64,000 bases of DNA from Arthrobacter sp. DNA4 (GCF_024362385.1 NZ_CP101466.1:3968001-4032000); one strand, 5' to 3'. Shown: positions 29,839-38,910, numbered from the stretch's first letter. Made by a program: numbers and translations. The notes: a model not told the origin generated them from the letters alone.

Positions 29839-31038
29839 GTGAACAGTGAGCTCATCCTCCGCGGGCACATTGTTTCGGCGACCCTGGATGTGCCGGACGG
29901 TGTTGTAGCGGTCGACGGCGGCGTGGTCACCTTCGCTGGGGCGGCGTCGGAATTTTCCGGGGTTCTTCCGGATCGGGCCGCGGCCCCGGGGTTTCTCCTG
30001 CCCGGCCTGGTCGACCTGCACTGTCACGGCGCACACGGCTCTGACTTCTCGGAAGGCAACCTTGACGGAGCCCGTCACGCCGCCCGCTACCTTCACAGCC
30101 GCGGCACCACTACTCTTCTGGCCAGCATCGTCACTGGGCGGCCCGGACACCTTGTCCGCAACCTTGCCGTTCTTCGGGGGCTGGCTGGTGAGGGGCTTAT
30201 TGCCGGTTCGCATCTCGAGGGTCCATTCCTCTCAACGGAGCAGTGCGGTGCCCATGACACTGCGCTGCTGTTGGATCCCGATCCGGGTCTGGTGTCCGGA
30301 TTCCTTGGTGCTGCCGGGGAATCAATGGTCTCCATGACCCTGGCGGCCGAGCTTTCCGGAGCGTTCGAACTTGTGGATCTCCTCGCGGCGCGCGGCATCA
30401 TCCCGTCCTTGGGACACACGGCTGCGGATCATCCGACGGCGGCGGCTTTCCTTAAGGGCGCAGCGGGCGGTTTGGCCGCTGCCGGGCATTCCACGGGACG
30501 GCGGCGGCCGACGGTCACCCACCTGTTCAACGCCATGCCTCCACTGCACCATCGCTCCCCCGGACCAGTCGCGGCGGCCCTCAGCGCGGCACGGGCGGGA
30601 GAAGCCGTGGTGGAGCTGATAGCCGACGGAGTGCACCTGGCGCCTGAAACGGTGAAGCTGGTCTTCGATCTCGTAGGTGCGGCCAATATCGCCCTCGTTA
30701 CCGACTCGATGGCTGCAACCGGCCTGGATGACGGCCGGTACCGGCTGGGCTCCCTTTCCGTCACGGTGGACCAAGGCGTGGCGCGGGTGGACGACACTGG
30801 TGCCATTGCGGGTGGTACCAGCACGCTGCTGGAGGTCGTCCGGACTACTGTGGCAGCGGGTGTTTCCCTGCGCGACGCCGTAACCTCGGCGTCAGCTGTT
30901 CCCGCGTCCGTGCTGGGGCTTTCGTCGCTGGCCGGGGACCTGCATCCCGGCATGCTGGCGGACGTCGTGGTGCTTGACCAGGATTTGAAGCTGGCCCGCG
31001 TGCTGCGCAAAGGCGCGTGGGTAACCCCCTCGGGCTAA
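29839..31038 (+). CDS. nagA: N-acetylglucosamine-6-phosphate deacetylase
   Basis: A 399-residue amidohydrolase that removes acetate from N-acetylglucosamine 6-phosphate, feeding amino sugars from chitin and cell wall into glycolysis. Metal and active-site motifs: LVDLHCHGAHGSDF (HxH), SHLEGPFLS (metal Glu), SLGHTAADHPT, THLFNAMPPLHHR, and the catalytic Asp in VTDSMAATGL; the C-terminal VLDQDLKLARVLRKG strand closes the small domain. The GTG at 29839 follows GGGAGG with 10-nt spacing; an earlier GTG at 29818 is less likely. No nagB or PTS gene is adjacent. Confidence 0.9.
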   Translation: MNSELILRGHIVSATLDVPDGVVAVDGGVVTFAGAASEFSGVLPDRAAAPGFLLPGLVDLHCHGAHGSDFSEGNLDGARHAARYLHSRGTTTLLASIVTGRPGHLVRNLAVLRGLAGEGLIAGSHLEGPFLSTEQCGAHDTALLLDPDPGLVSGFLGAAGESMVSMTLAAELSGAFELVDLLAARGIIPSLGHTAADHPTAAAFLKGAAGGLAAAGHSTGRRRPTVTHLFNAMPPLHHRSPGPVAAALSAARAGEAVVELIADGVHLAPETVKLVFDLVGAANIALVTDSMAATGLDDGRYRLGSLSVTVDQGVARVDDTGAIAGGTSTLLEVVRTTVAAGVSLRDAVTSASAVPASVLGLSSLAGDLHPGMLADVVVLDQDLKLARVLRKGAWVTPSG

Positions 31039-31111
31039 CCGCTAACGCCTGCTGTGCCGGCCTGGCTTCGGGTGCCCTTTGAATGTCGGACCCCCGTTGG
31101 ATGATGTTCGT

Positions 31112-32566
31112 ATGGGAATCGACGGTGGTGCTGGGGTGGCGTTGGAGGGTGTCCGTGCCTCTGTTGCTGCCCTGGACGCCCTGGACGCCCTGGAGAAAGA
31201 GGACGCTTTCCTGGCTTCCGGGGCTCATACTTGTGCCGGTGTGGATGCGTTGCAGCGGCGGTATGAGATCCGGCTGGAACGCCTGGAGCTTTTCGCTCGG
31301 CTGGAGGCGCAGCTCGGTGCGGTGAAGGCACGGGACGCCGTTGAGGCAGTGGAGTTCCAGCAGGCGATGACGCCGCCGGGCGCCTCGATCGAGGACCGCA
31401 CGTACGCGGACATGTCGGTGGTGGAGGAGATCGCGGGAGTCCTGACCATCAGCTCCGCGGCGGCAGGGGCGTTGGTGGAGCAGTCACGGCGGATCTGTTC
31501 CCTGCCGTTGGCTTTCGAAGCCCTGGCCTCGGGCGTGATGTCGTGGCAGCACGCCCGCATCATTGCCGACGAAACCGAAGGCCTCACCTCCGAGGGTGCG
31601 CTGAAGCTGGTGGCGCACTTCTTCGACCCGGCTGCGCCGAACCCCGCCCGCGGCGCGGCCCCCGGAGAGCTCGTTCCGTCCCGGTTCCGGGCCAAGGTCC
31701 GTGGGTGGCGGGAACGCCACCATCCGGAATCGATCGAGAAACGGCACGCCAAGGGGGTGGCTGACCGGCGGATGGAATACACCCCGGACAAGGACGGCAT
31801 GGCCTGGGTCTCCCTCTACCTCCCTGGCGATACCGCCTGCGCCATCTGGAACCGGACCACCGCGACCGCCCGCGGCCTGCAGGGACCGGACGAAGAGCGC
31901 ACCCTCACCCAACTCCGCCCCGACATCGCCGCCTCCCTGCTCCTCGGCGCTGGAACTGCCATTGAACTCAGCGAAGTCCCCACCCCGCGGGCCGACGTCC
32001 TGGTCACCGTGCCCGTGCTCGCCCTCCTCGGCCAAACCGACGAACCCGCAGTGTTGGATGGTTTCGGCCCGATCCCGGCATCCATGGCACGGAAACTGGT
32101 CGCGGACGGGGCTGACTCGTTCTACCGGGTCCTCGTCGACCCCCGCAACGGGGCAGCACTGGAAATCGGCCGCACACGTTACCGGCTCACCGAAACCATC
32201 AAACGCTGGATCAGGATGCGCGATGCCAAGTGCACCTTTCCGGGCTGCACCAACCGCACCCCCGACAACGACACCGACCACCTCACCGCCTGGGAACACG
32301 GCGGCACCACCAACGTCAGCAACCTGGCCCAGCTCTGCCCCAAACACCACCGGCTCAAGCACCACAGCCCATGGACACCCGACCCCGCAACCGAAAACAA
32401 TCCGCCCGGCTGGACCTCACCAACAGGCAGGCACTACAAACCCGAACACCAGGACGCAGAACCAACCCACTGGCCACCGGAAAGCTGGCCGGGATGGCCA
32501 CAGTCGCCTATGCCAATGGAGCGAAGCCTCCTGGAGGAAGCCCTGTTGGAGCGCCTTGCCGTGTAG
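31112..32566 (+). CDS. DUF222 / HNH endonuclease domain protein (13E12 type)
   Basis: A 484-residue protein of the actinobacterial 13E12 family, usually present in many copies per genome. Residues 30-330 are DUF222, and a C-terminal HNH nuclease domain follows with CTFPGCTNRTPDND, TDHLTAWEHGG and NLAQLCPKHHRLKHH, including the Cys pairs that bind zinc and the catalytic His. The role of the family is unknown; mobile or defence functions have been suggested. A TTG at 31079 is an alternative start. The last codons are repeated in the sequence just after the stop. Confidence 0.85.
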   Translation: MGIDGGAGVALEGVRASVAALDALDALEKEDAFLASGAHTCAGVDALQRRYEIRLERLELFARLEAQLGAVKARDAVEAVEFQQAMTPPGASIEDRTYADMSVVEEIAGVLTISSAAAGALVEQSRRICSLPLAFEALASGVMSWQHARIIADETEGLTSEGALKLVAHFFDPAAPNPARGAAPGELVPSRFRAKVRGWRERHHPESIEKRHAKGVADRRMEYTPDKDGMAWVSLYLPGDTACAIWNRTTATARGLQGPDEERTLTQLRPDIAASLLLGAGTAIELSEVPTPRADVLVTVPVLALLGQTDEPAVLDGFGPIPASMARKLVADGADSFYRVLVDPRNGAALEIGRTRYRLTETIKRWIRMRDAKCTFPGCTNRTPDNDTDHLTAWEHGGTTNVSNLAQLCPKHHRLKHHSPWTPDPATENNPPGWTSPTGRHYKPEHQDAEPTHWPPESWPGWPQSPMPMERSLLEEALLERLAV

Positions 32567-32632
32567 GAACTCTGCAGGAACTGCAGTGCGCCTTGCCGTG
32601 TAGGAACTGCCGGGTGGGAACTCTGCAGTTCC
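32551..32632. repeat. duplicated gene end and palindrome after the HNH gene
   Basis: The 21-mer GCGCCTTGCCGTGTAGGAACT minus its last base is found at 32551-32570 and again from 32588 (37-bp pitch). The first copy encodes the final residues and stop of the HNH gene. Copies of GGAACT and CTGCAG fill the rest, ending in GGGAACT-CTGC-AGTTCCC (32615-32632), a 7-bp-stem hairpin that could act as terminator. It looks like a slipped tandem duplication. Confidence 0.6.
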
Positions 32633-32736
32633 CGCATAGTAAGAACTGCAAGACGGGACTGCAGGGCAGGAACAGGGTTAGAAACCGCAGAGCGCCTGAT
32701 GCTTGCTTGGCCCATCCCGGACAGCCCACGGGCCGG

Positions 32737-33567
32737 CTACGCAGCCTCGGGGGATCCCGCAGCGCGGCCGCGAAGCTTCATCCGTTGCGTGCGCTCCTTC
32801 ATTGTGAGAGCCCGCAGCCGCGGAACGGCTCCAAGAGCAAGTGGCTGCCCATGGCCCGGTGCCAGCAACCGGGGGCCCAGTCCTGCGAGGCGTGTGATGG
32901 AGTCCATGGACTGTTCCCAGTTCCACGTGGTGTACCTGGGTGGCCCGGACAGGTCCGGTACGCCTGACAGGATGCCGCGGATGGAATTCAAACCCACCGT
33001 CACCACCGCATCCCCGGTAATCAGAACCCCATCGCCCGCGCGCCAATAGGCAACATGTCCGGGGGTATGGCCGGGTGTGGGGATGGCCGCCCATCCTTGC
33101 AGCCCTGGTATTCCTCCATCGCGGGGCAGGCTTTGGGCCACGTCGGTAATATCACCGGACGCCTCGATCCTGCGGCGGGCGCGGGCGGGCAAGGACCACA
33201 GGAGCGGGGCGATGATCCAGCGGTCCAGCGGCATTGAAAACTCGGGGATGTATTTTCCGGCGGCCATGGGCAGCTCTGCTTGGTGGACGTACACCGGCAC
33301 CTCCCACCTCCGGGCCAGGGCACCGGCAGCGCCGGAGTGGTCCGGATGGATGTGCGTCAACAGGATGGCATCAGGCGTTTTGCCATTCCCCAACTCTTGC
33401 TCCACAGCGTGCCGGACCGGCTCCGCGCTGCCGGCCCAGCCACAGTCCACCATCGCCCAGGTGGTACCCGAGCGCACCAGGTAGAGGTTTGCGGCCATCG
33501 GACCTGCACCGGAGGTCATCAACAGCACGCCGGAAGCAATCTCCCGCGGTTCGGTGATGCGCGTCAT
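32737..33567 (-). CDS. metallo-beta-lactamase fold hydrolase
   Basis: A 276-residue member of the metallo-beta-lactamase superfamily. The two-metal motif is LLTHIHPDHSGAAG (HxHxDH), with further ligands in TPGHTPGHVAY and TGDAVV and the C-terminal APGHGQPL. The fold covers thioesterases, lactonases and glyoxalase II-like enzymes; the substrate here is unknown. It starts 7 bp after the GyrI-like gene on the same strand, with a GAAGGACCG ribosome site, so both belong to one operon. Confidence 0.88.
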   Translation of the reverse strand: MTRITEPREIASGVLLMTSGAGPMAANLYLVRSGTTWAMVDCGWAGSAEPVRHAVEQELGNGKTPDAILLTHIHPDHSGAAGALARRWEVPVYVHQAELPMAAGKYIPEFSMPLDRWIIAPLLWSLPARARRRIEASGDITDVAQSLPRDGGIPGLQGWAAIPTPGHTPGHVAYWRAGDGVLITGDAVVTVGLNSIRGILSGVPDLSGPPRYTTWNWEQSMDSITRLAGLGPRLLAPGHGQPLALGAVPRLRALTMKERTQRMKLRGRAAGSPEAA

Positions 33568-33574
33568 CGGTCCT

Positions 33575-34210
33575 TCACACCACCGGGTGGCGAATCAGCG
33601 TGCGCAGCTTGTCAGGTGCGCTCCGGCGGGGGTCGCCAAGGTAGATTTCGTGGTGCCTGCCGCGGACCTTCAGCCCGGCCTCCACCACCGCCGCGTCGAG
33701 GAGGGCGATTGTGGCACCTTCGTCAGCGTAAGGACCGACATGGAGCGTTTGGGCGCAGCGGCCCTCTTTCCAGCGCTCGAACTGGAGCAGGTCAAGTGCC
33801 GGACGTTCCTTGGCCCGGGACTCCTCCCTGGCCCGCTCCAGCAGGGCTTTGTCGATTGGTTCGGGCTGAACCATCATGGCCTGCCATCGCCATGATTCGC
33901 GGTCGACTCCCGAGAGGCCGCCGAAGCCTGCTGTTACGGCCTCGTCGGGGTCAACGTGCCCAGCCTCGTCGAACCACCACAGTGCTTCCAGGGGCATTAC
34001 TTTCGTAATCAAACCAACCTGCTTCTTGAGCCCGAAGTGCGCGGCGTAGCTGACCGTAAAGAGCGCCTGAACTGCCTCCGCGAATGCAGGCCCGTCTGGG
34101 TCCCCCTTGCCCCGGACCATGGCGAAGAGCAGCGGAGGAACGTCGATGAAATCGACGAATCCCTTCCGCCCTTTGTAGAGGACCGCGATGTCCTCGCGAA
34201 GATCGCTCAC
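33575..34210 (-). CDS. GyrI-like small-molecule binding domain protein
   Basis: A protein of about 211 residues made of a GyrI-like/AraC-effector-binding (SRPBCC2) domain. Signatures are FIDVPPLLFAMVRGKGDPDG, ALFTVSYAAHFGLKK, PLEALWW and LLQFERWKEGRCAQTLHVGPYADEG, followed by GRHHEIYLGDPRR. Such proteins bind or hydrolyse cationic or amphipathic small molecules. The start is uncertain: GTG at 34210 matches where family similarity begins; GTG at 34225 is an alternative. It is the first gene of a pair with the metallo-hydrolase. Confidence 0.8.
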   Translation of the reverse strand: MSDLREDIAVLYKGRKGFVDFIDVPPLLFAMVRGKGDPDGPAFAEAVQALFTVSYAAHFGLKKQVGLITKVMPLEALWWFDEAGHVDPDEAVTAGFGGLSGVDRESWRWQAMMVQPEPIDKALLERAREESRAKERPALDLLQFERWKEGRCAQTLHVGPYADEGATIALLDAAVVEAGLKVRGRHHEIYLGDPRRSAPDKLRTLIRHPVV

Positions 34211-34287
34211 CGCGCCTGGACTCACCTCGCCTGGATTCCCCTTGACCTCGCCATGCACCCAGTTTTTCGCCGCCCCTGCCAACCCAA

Positions 34288-34305
34288 AAGGGCCGAACGG
34301 CCCTT
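34288..34305 (-). terminator. Rho-independent terminator of the Rieske gene
   Basis: Read on the minus strand, AAGGGCC-GTTC-GGCCCTTTT begins right after the Rieske stop codon: a 7-bp stem with a 4-nt loop, ending in TTTT. Confidence 0.75.
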
Positions 34306-35184
34306 CTAGCCATCAGCCCCCGGCAGGCGCACCTCCACGAGTTCACCGGTCACCCGCGTTTCGAAAAGTGGCTGCCGCGAAGTTGCCGGGCCGGCTTTCA
34401 CTTCACCGGTGCGCAGTGAGAACGTGCTCCGGTGCCAGGGGCAGACGACGCACGGGTCGCCGTCGTTGTCCTTGATCTTGCCTTCGTGAAGCGGACCGGA
34501 GAGGTGGCTGCAGACGTCGGAGAGTACGTTAACCGTCCCGCCCTCACGGTGCACCAGCAAGGGGATGCCGGCCACTTCGCGCTTGTGCAGCCCGCCCTCG
34601 GGAAGGTCCGCCAACGGTGCCAGCGAATGCCAGCCGGACGGGAAGCGGTGCGGGATTTCCTCGCTGTGGTTCACGCCCGCAGCCTGGCGGTACGAAAGGT
34701 GGCCGCCCAGGAAGCCGCCGGCGCTGACGGTGGCCAGCCCAAGATACGCAAGCACCTTGCCGCTTCCCTGGCTGCCAGTTGACCTCTGCACCAGTGACGC
34801 GATGTAGAGGCCCGTGGCGGTGACGTTGGCCGCGGCGTGCACCAGGCCCACCCTCTGCTGCTGCGGATGCAGCTGGGACCAATCGGTGAACCCGGCCAGC
34901 GCAGACGGAATCACGCTGGCAGTACCCACACCAATAAGCAGCCGGGCAGCTTTTTCTCCGCCCGGGACCGCATCGAGTACTCCTGCGGAGAGCCAGGCAC
35001 CGATGGGCACCTGGACAGCAAGGGGATGCACCGGGTGGCCGATGGGAACGCCGTGGAGGACATCACGGGCCCAGCGCGGTTTGATGACCTTCAGGACGGC
35101 TTTCCGGACGCTCTTGGCCAGTGGGTCAAGCCACTCGGCATCCTCGAAACGAGTGACAAGCTCAAGTGCGGGCAACGGTTTCAT
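34306..35184 (-). CDS. DUF2231-Rieske [2Fe-2S] fusion protein
   Basis: A 292-residue membrane protein. Residues 55-175 hold a DUF2231 membrane domain (GVPIGHPVHPLAVQVPIGAW, then LLIGVGTASVIPSALAGF, and VHAAANVTATGLYIASL), with the conserved HPVHPL histidines that may bind haem. Residues 190-290 form a Rieske domain with CSHLSGPLHEG and CPWHRSTFSLRTG, the standard CxH and CxxH cluster ligands. It probably passes electrons at the membrane, but the partner is unknown. The ATG follows AAGGGAGGACAC. It ends in its own terminator. Confidence 0.88.
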   Translation of the reverse strand: MKPLPALELVTRFEDAEWLDPLAKSVRKAVLKVIKPRWARDVLHGVPIGHPVHPLAVQVPIGAWLSAGVLDAVPGGEKAARLLIGVGTASVIPSALAGFTDWSQLHPQQQRVGLVHAAANVTATGLYIASLVQRSTGSQGSGKVLAYLGLATVSAGGFLGGHLSYRQAAGVNHSEEIPHRFPSGWHSLAPLADLPEGGLHKREVAGIPLLVHREGGTVNVLSDVCSHLSGPLHEGKIKDNDGDPCVVCPWHRSTFSLRTGEVKAGPATSRQPLFETRVTGELVEVRLPGADG

Positions 35185-35267
35185 GTGTCCTCCCTTACCC
35201 CGATTACCGCAATCCACTCACTGCTAATTACCTGTCCTGGGAGGAGGTATTTCGCTTTGGCCGCAGC

Positions 35268-35567
35268 TCAGCGGAGGGGCGACCCCAGCACCGTGAACCG
35301 GTGGCCTCCCATTTCACCGGACAGCAGCGGCATCGCCTCGGCAATCGCGGCCCGCGTGCTGTCCAACTGCAGTGATGCCTGGTGCGCCTCGGCAGATTCC
35401 CACAGTTCCGAGACGAACACCGTGTCCGGCATGTCGGCATTGATTCCCACCTCATACAGCAGGCACCCGGATTCCTTCATCCCGGGTTTCGGCCGGAGCA
35501 GGATGGCTACCAGGGCCTCGCGCCGGCCGGGCTTGGTTCCCAACATTCCCACATTCGCAAAGGTCAT
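35268..35567 (-). CDS. ABM-domain monooxygenase-like protein
   Basis: A 99-residue dimeric alpha-beta barrel protein of the putative quinol monooxygenase type (YgiN-like), with NVGMLGTKPGRREALVAILL, GCLLYEVGINADMPDTVFVSELWES and AHQASLQLDSTRAAI. It lacks a clear ribosome site at the ATG used; longer readings upstream have no family similarity. It lies 83 bp before the Rieske gene on the same strand and could share its transcript, which would fit a redox role, though this is inferred. Confidence 0.8.
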   Translation of the reverse strand: MTFANVGMLGTKPGRREALVAILLRPKPGMKESGCLLYEVGINADMPDTVFVSELWESAEAHQASLQLDSTRAAIAEAMPLLSGEMGGHRFTVLGSPLR

Positions 35568-35904
35568 AGGGACAGTCTGCAGCCTGCGGCGGACGCCGGA
35601 AAGGGGCTCAAACGGTAAGCACCGGCACAAGCGGCGCCCAGCTCCAATGGGAGGGCGGAACTCTTGAAGGAAACCCGTCAAGCAGGGTGCGGTTGCCCCT
35701 AGCGCAGTCAAACAAAGCGGAGGATATTTTAAAAACCGGGTTCAGCAAACATAAGGATCCGGAGTCGAAGCCACCCGCACTGCGGGGCGCGCTGTTTGAA
35801 ACGGGACGGGCAGGCTCCTGCCACCAATTATTGAAATGTGCTCAATTCCGGCGGCTTAAGGCTGCCCGCAAAGGTGAATCGCATCCTTTGAGGAGCAACA
35901 AGAT
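35568..35904. other. 337-bp gene-free stretch before a secreted protein
   Basis: No credible reading frame. It holds an AT-richer part (GGATATTTTAAAAACC near 35721) and an inverted repeat ATTGA-N7-TCAAT at 35830-35846, 59 bp upstream of the secreted protein gene, which may be a regulator site. Both flanking genes point away, so two promoters must lie here. Confidence 0.4.
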
Positions 35905-36393
35905 ATGTCCAACACTCGAATTAAGAGGCCAACCCGGGCAAGGTTGGCCATGGTTCCGGTCCTCTCACTGGGTCTGTTCGGAGGCTTCCTCGCGCTGGCC
36001 GCACCCGCCAACGCGGAAACAAGCCGCAACGGCTGTACCGTCGACCCGAAGGATCCCAAGGATCTCCGAGGCAACAAGGTCGATTTCAGGATCAAAGTGG
36101 ACTGCAACGGCGAAAAGACCGTCGAGATCCGCCAGCTGCGCTACGAAGACGACCCCGGTCCGCGCAGCAGCGACGACTTTCTCGGCCGCTCAGTATTCAC
36201 CGAGCAGTTTGATCGCCACGACGGTGCAAGGACCATTTCCAGCATTGACCGTGTGCCCAACCTCGACCGCAGGGGCGAAGAAGAGGTCTACCAGCTGGTC
36301 TCATTCCGCGTGCAGAACCACGGCGGACACTGGTCCGACTGGACCCCATGGGAGAAGAGCGCCGTAGTGGAAGTTCACCGCGACGGGAAGTAG
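35905..36393 (+). CDS. secreted hypothetical protein
   Basis: A 162-residue exported protein. The signal peptide (MSNTRIKRPTRARLAMVPVL to ANA, about 38 residues) ends before ETSRNG. The mature part has two Cys (NGCTVDPKD, KVDCNGEKT) likely bridged, many charged residues and a WSDWTPWEKS segment near the end; it is probably a small beta-sandwich. GAGGAG lies before the ATG. No family is recognised. A strong hairpin follows. Confidence 0.7.
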   Translation: MSNTRIKRPTRARLAMVPVLSLGLFGGFLALAAPANAETSRNGCTVDPKDPKDLRGNKVDFRIKVDCNGEKTVEIRQLRYEDDPGPRSSDDFLGRSVFTEQFDRHDGARTISSIDRVPNLDRRGEEEVYQLVSFRVQNHGGHWSDWTPWEKSAVVEVHRDGK

Positions 36394-36410
36394 AACTCTT
36401 CCCCTCAGCG

Positions 36411-36439
36411 AGGAGCCAGGGGCAGTGCCCCTGGCTCCT
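36411..36439. terminator. strong bidirectional hairpin
   Basis: AGGAGCCAGGGGCA and TGCCCCTGGCTCCT are exact complements around one base, giving a long stem between the converging secreted-protein and Lrp genes. Confidence 0.7.
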
Positions 36440-36460
36440 TCCCGTTATAGCTCGTCGGTT

Positions 36461-37483
36461 TCAGTCTGCAGCGCCCAGGCTTCCGGCATGGACGACGGCG
36501 CCACTCGCCGTCGTATCTTCCTTCAGCATCCAGCCCACCCGCTTGACCGTCCGCAGCATCACCGCACTCTCCACAATGTCGATGCCGGGCACCTTCTGCT
36601 GCAGCGCCAATTCAGCCGACATGACGTCCGCCAGCGTGTGCAGCCACATGATGATCACGAAGTTGGTGGGTCCGGTGGTGGAGGCGCTCAGCCGCACGTT
36701 GCTGATGGTGCGGATCTCCGCCGCGGCTGCCTCGTGCTGGTAAGCCGGTACGTTCACGAACCACTGGCAGGTCACCGGGAACGATGAGTAGCGCTGCGCG
36801 ATTTCGCAGCGGAACGACAGGATGCCGCTGGCCAGAACACGGTTCAGCTGGCGCTGCACGGTGGCGGGATGGCGGCCAAGGGCACGGGCAATCTGGGCAG
36901 CTGTGGCACGGCCATCCCGGGCCAGGAACGGCAGCAGGTCAAGGTGGCTTTGCGGAAGCTGCCCGGCCACCTGCGCCGGCTCCGGGCTTGCCTGCGGTGC
37001 GAGGGTCCGCAGGGTGGCCAGCTGGGAACGGCTCAGGACATTCAACCGCCAATCGTCGCCGCTGCTGTGCAGCCGGGTGCACAGGGCCACCTGGTACTTG
37101 GTCAGGCCGTCGATGGTTTTCAGGTGCGAAACCACCCGGTCACTGAATTCCTCCAGCGAGCGGGTGATCACAGTCAGCATCAGGTCGCGGTTGCTGGCCG
37201 CCTCCTCCACCGTAACGATCTCCGGTACAGCGGCCAGCTGCGCCGTGACGCTGTCCCTCCGGTTCATTTCGCAGTCAACGGCCACATACGCCAGGAGCAT
37301 CTGCTTGGGGTCACCCGCCAGGTGCGCCGTCACCCACGCAGCGCCCTGTGAGGCCAGCCTGTCCCAGCGGGCCGCGAGGGTAGTTGCATGGACGTCCAGC
37401 ACCTTGGCGGCGTCAGCCCAGCCAAGCCTCGGCGCAGCCTGCAGCACCTGGATCAGGGCAAGGTCATCCTCGCTGAGCTCCAC
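36461..37483 (-). CDS. double-unit Lrp/AsnC family regulator
   Basis: A 340-residue regulator made of two AsnC-like units in tandem. Each has a helix-turn-helix and a RAM-like part: first ELSEDDLALIQVLQAAPRLG with DAAKVLDVHATTLAARWDRL; second HLDLLPFLARDGRATAAQIA with ALGRHPATVQRQLNRVL. About twice the usual Lrp length, it is a fusion type known in actinobacteria. It is divergent from the amidohydrolase and MFS genes across 136 bp that hold three phased repeats, and likely senses their substrate or product. Confidence 0.9.
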   Translation of the reverse strand: MELSEDDLALIQVLQAAPRLGWADAAKVLDVHATTLAARWDRLASQGAAWVTAHLAGDPKQMLLAYVAVDCEMNRRDSVTAQLAAVPEIVTVEEAASNRDLMLTVITRSLEEFSDRVVSHLKTIDGLTKYQVALCTRLHSSGDDWRLNVLSRSQLATLRTLAPQASPEPAQVAGQLPQSHLDLLPFLARDGRATAAQIARALGRHPATVQRQLNRVLASGILSFRCEIAQRYSSFPVTCQWFVNVPAYQHEAAAAEIRTISNVRLSASTTGPTNFVIIMWLHTLADVMSAELALQQKVPGIDIVESAVMLRTVKRVGWMLKEDTTASGAVVHAGSLGAAD

Positions 37484-37527
37484 CCACGCCTCCTTTGCCT
37501 TGCATGAATCCTGACATCATCACGCAC

Positions 37528-37580
37528 TTCCAGAATAATTCGAGTGCTTTTCAAGAATGTGAACCACGCCACTTCAGAAT
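37528..37580. promoter_or_regulatory. three TTC(n)AGAAT repeats at exact 22-bp pitch
   Basis: The core AGAAT occurs at 37532, 37554 and 37576, each after TTC (TTCC, TTCA, TTC). The 22-bp pitch puts all three on the same face of the helix, as expected for Lrp-type octamers. They fill the gap between the Lrp gene and the amidohydrolase gene. Confidence 0.6.
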
Positions 37581-37619
37581 AGTTCCCAAGCCCCGATACC
37601 CATTGCCAAGGAGTAACAC

Positions 37620-38840
37620 GTGACCATAACCGCCGACGCCAAGGACCTGCAGGATGACCTGGTCCGCCTGCGCCATGACCTGCACCGGCAGCCGGAAATC
37701 GGGCTCCACCTTCCGCGTACCCAGGAGAAGGTTTTGGAGGCGCTGGACGGTCTCCCCTTCGAGATCACCCTTGGCAAAGAGACGACGTCCGTCACCGCCG
37801 TCCTGCGTGGTGCCAATCCTGGTCCCGCGGTGCAGCGTCCCGCGGTCCTCCTCCGCGCAGACATGGACGGGCTGCCCGTCCAGGAAAAGACCGGAGTCGA
37901 CTTCACGTCGCAGGCCGACGGCGCCATGCACGCCTGCGGCCACGACCTGCACACCTCCATGCTCGCCGGAGCCGCCACCCTCCTGGCCGAGAAGCGGCAC
38001 CAACTCCAGGGCGACGTCGTCCTCATGTTCCAGCCTGGCGAGGAAGGCTGTGACGGTGCCAGCTATATGCTCCGGGAGGGCGTGTTGGACGCTGCCGGCC
38101 CCCGCGTCCAGGCCGCCTACGGCATGCATGTGTTTTCCTCACTGGAGCCGCACGGCACCTTTTGCACCAAGCCCGGCGTCATGCTCAGCGCGTCGGACGG
38201 CCTGGAAGTAACGGTGCTCGGCGCCGACGGCCATGGTTCGGCACCGCACTCCGCGAAGGATCCGGTCACAGTGGCCGCAGAAATGGTGACAGCCCTGCAG
38301 GTCATGGTCACCCGCCAGTTCAACATGTTCGATCCCGTAGTCCTGTCCGTGGGTGTGCTGCATGCCGGGACCAAGCGGAACATCATTCCGGAGTCGGCCC
38401 GCATCGAGGCAACCATCCGGACGTTTTCCGAAGCGTCGCGCCTGAAGATGATGGACGCCGTGCCCCGCCTGCTCAAGGGGATCGCCGCCGCACACGGGGT
38501 GGAGGTCGCCGTCGACTACCTGCAGGAATACCCGCTCACCATCACCAACGAAGACGAAACACACACCGCCGAAAAAGTGATCACCGAGCTTTTCGGCGAG
38601 CGCCGCCTCTCGCGCTGGGCCACCCCGCTCAGCGGCTCGGAGGACTTCTCCCGCGTGCTGGCCGAGGTACCCGGCACGTTTGTGGGCCTCAGCGCCGTGT
38701 CCCCCGGGGGCGACCCCGATGCATCGCCGTTCAACCACTCCCCGTATGCCACGTTCGATGACGCCGTGCTGGCGGACGGGGCCGCACTCTACGCGGAACT
38801 CGCCATCTCGCGGTTGGCCACGCTGTCGCGGACCGCCTAA
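37620..38840 (+). CDS. M20 family amidohydrolase
   Basis: A 406-residue metal-dependent amidohydrolase of the M20/hippurate hydrolase group, cutting N-acyl amino acids or similar amides. Metal motifs: LLRADMDGLPVQE, HACGHDLHTSML, and the catalytic Glu pair in FQPGEEGCDG; further ligands are in AYGMHVFSSLEPH and PLSGSEDFSRVL. The GTG start has a perfect AAGGAG site. It is followed at 70 bp by an MFS carrier gene, which probably imports its substrate, and both face the Lrp regulator. Confidence 0.92.
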   Translation: MTITADAKDLQDDLVRLRHDLHRQPEIGLHLPRTQEKVLEALDGLPFEITLGKETTSVTAVLRGANPGPAVQRPAVLLRADMDGLPVQEKTGVDFTSQADGAMHACGHDLHTSMLAGAATLLAEKRHQLQGDVVLMFQPGEEGCDGASYMLREGVLDAAGPRVQAAYGMHVFSSLEPHGTFCTKPGVMLSASDGLEVTVLGADGHGSAPHSAKDPVTVAAEMVTALQVMVTRQFNMFDPVVLSVGVLHAGTKRNIIPESARIEATIRTFSEASRLKMMDAVPRLLKGIAAAHGVEVAVDYLQEYPLTITNEDETHTAEKVITELFGERRLSRWATPLSGSEDFSRVLAEVPGTFVGLSAVSPGGDPDASPFNHSPYATFDDAVLADGAALYAELAISRLATLSRTA

Positions 38841-38910
38841 GTTCCCCATCCCGTCACCGGCAGCAGCGCCGCTGCCCTTTCCCGCAGACCAACCGACCAG
38901 GAAGAAGACC

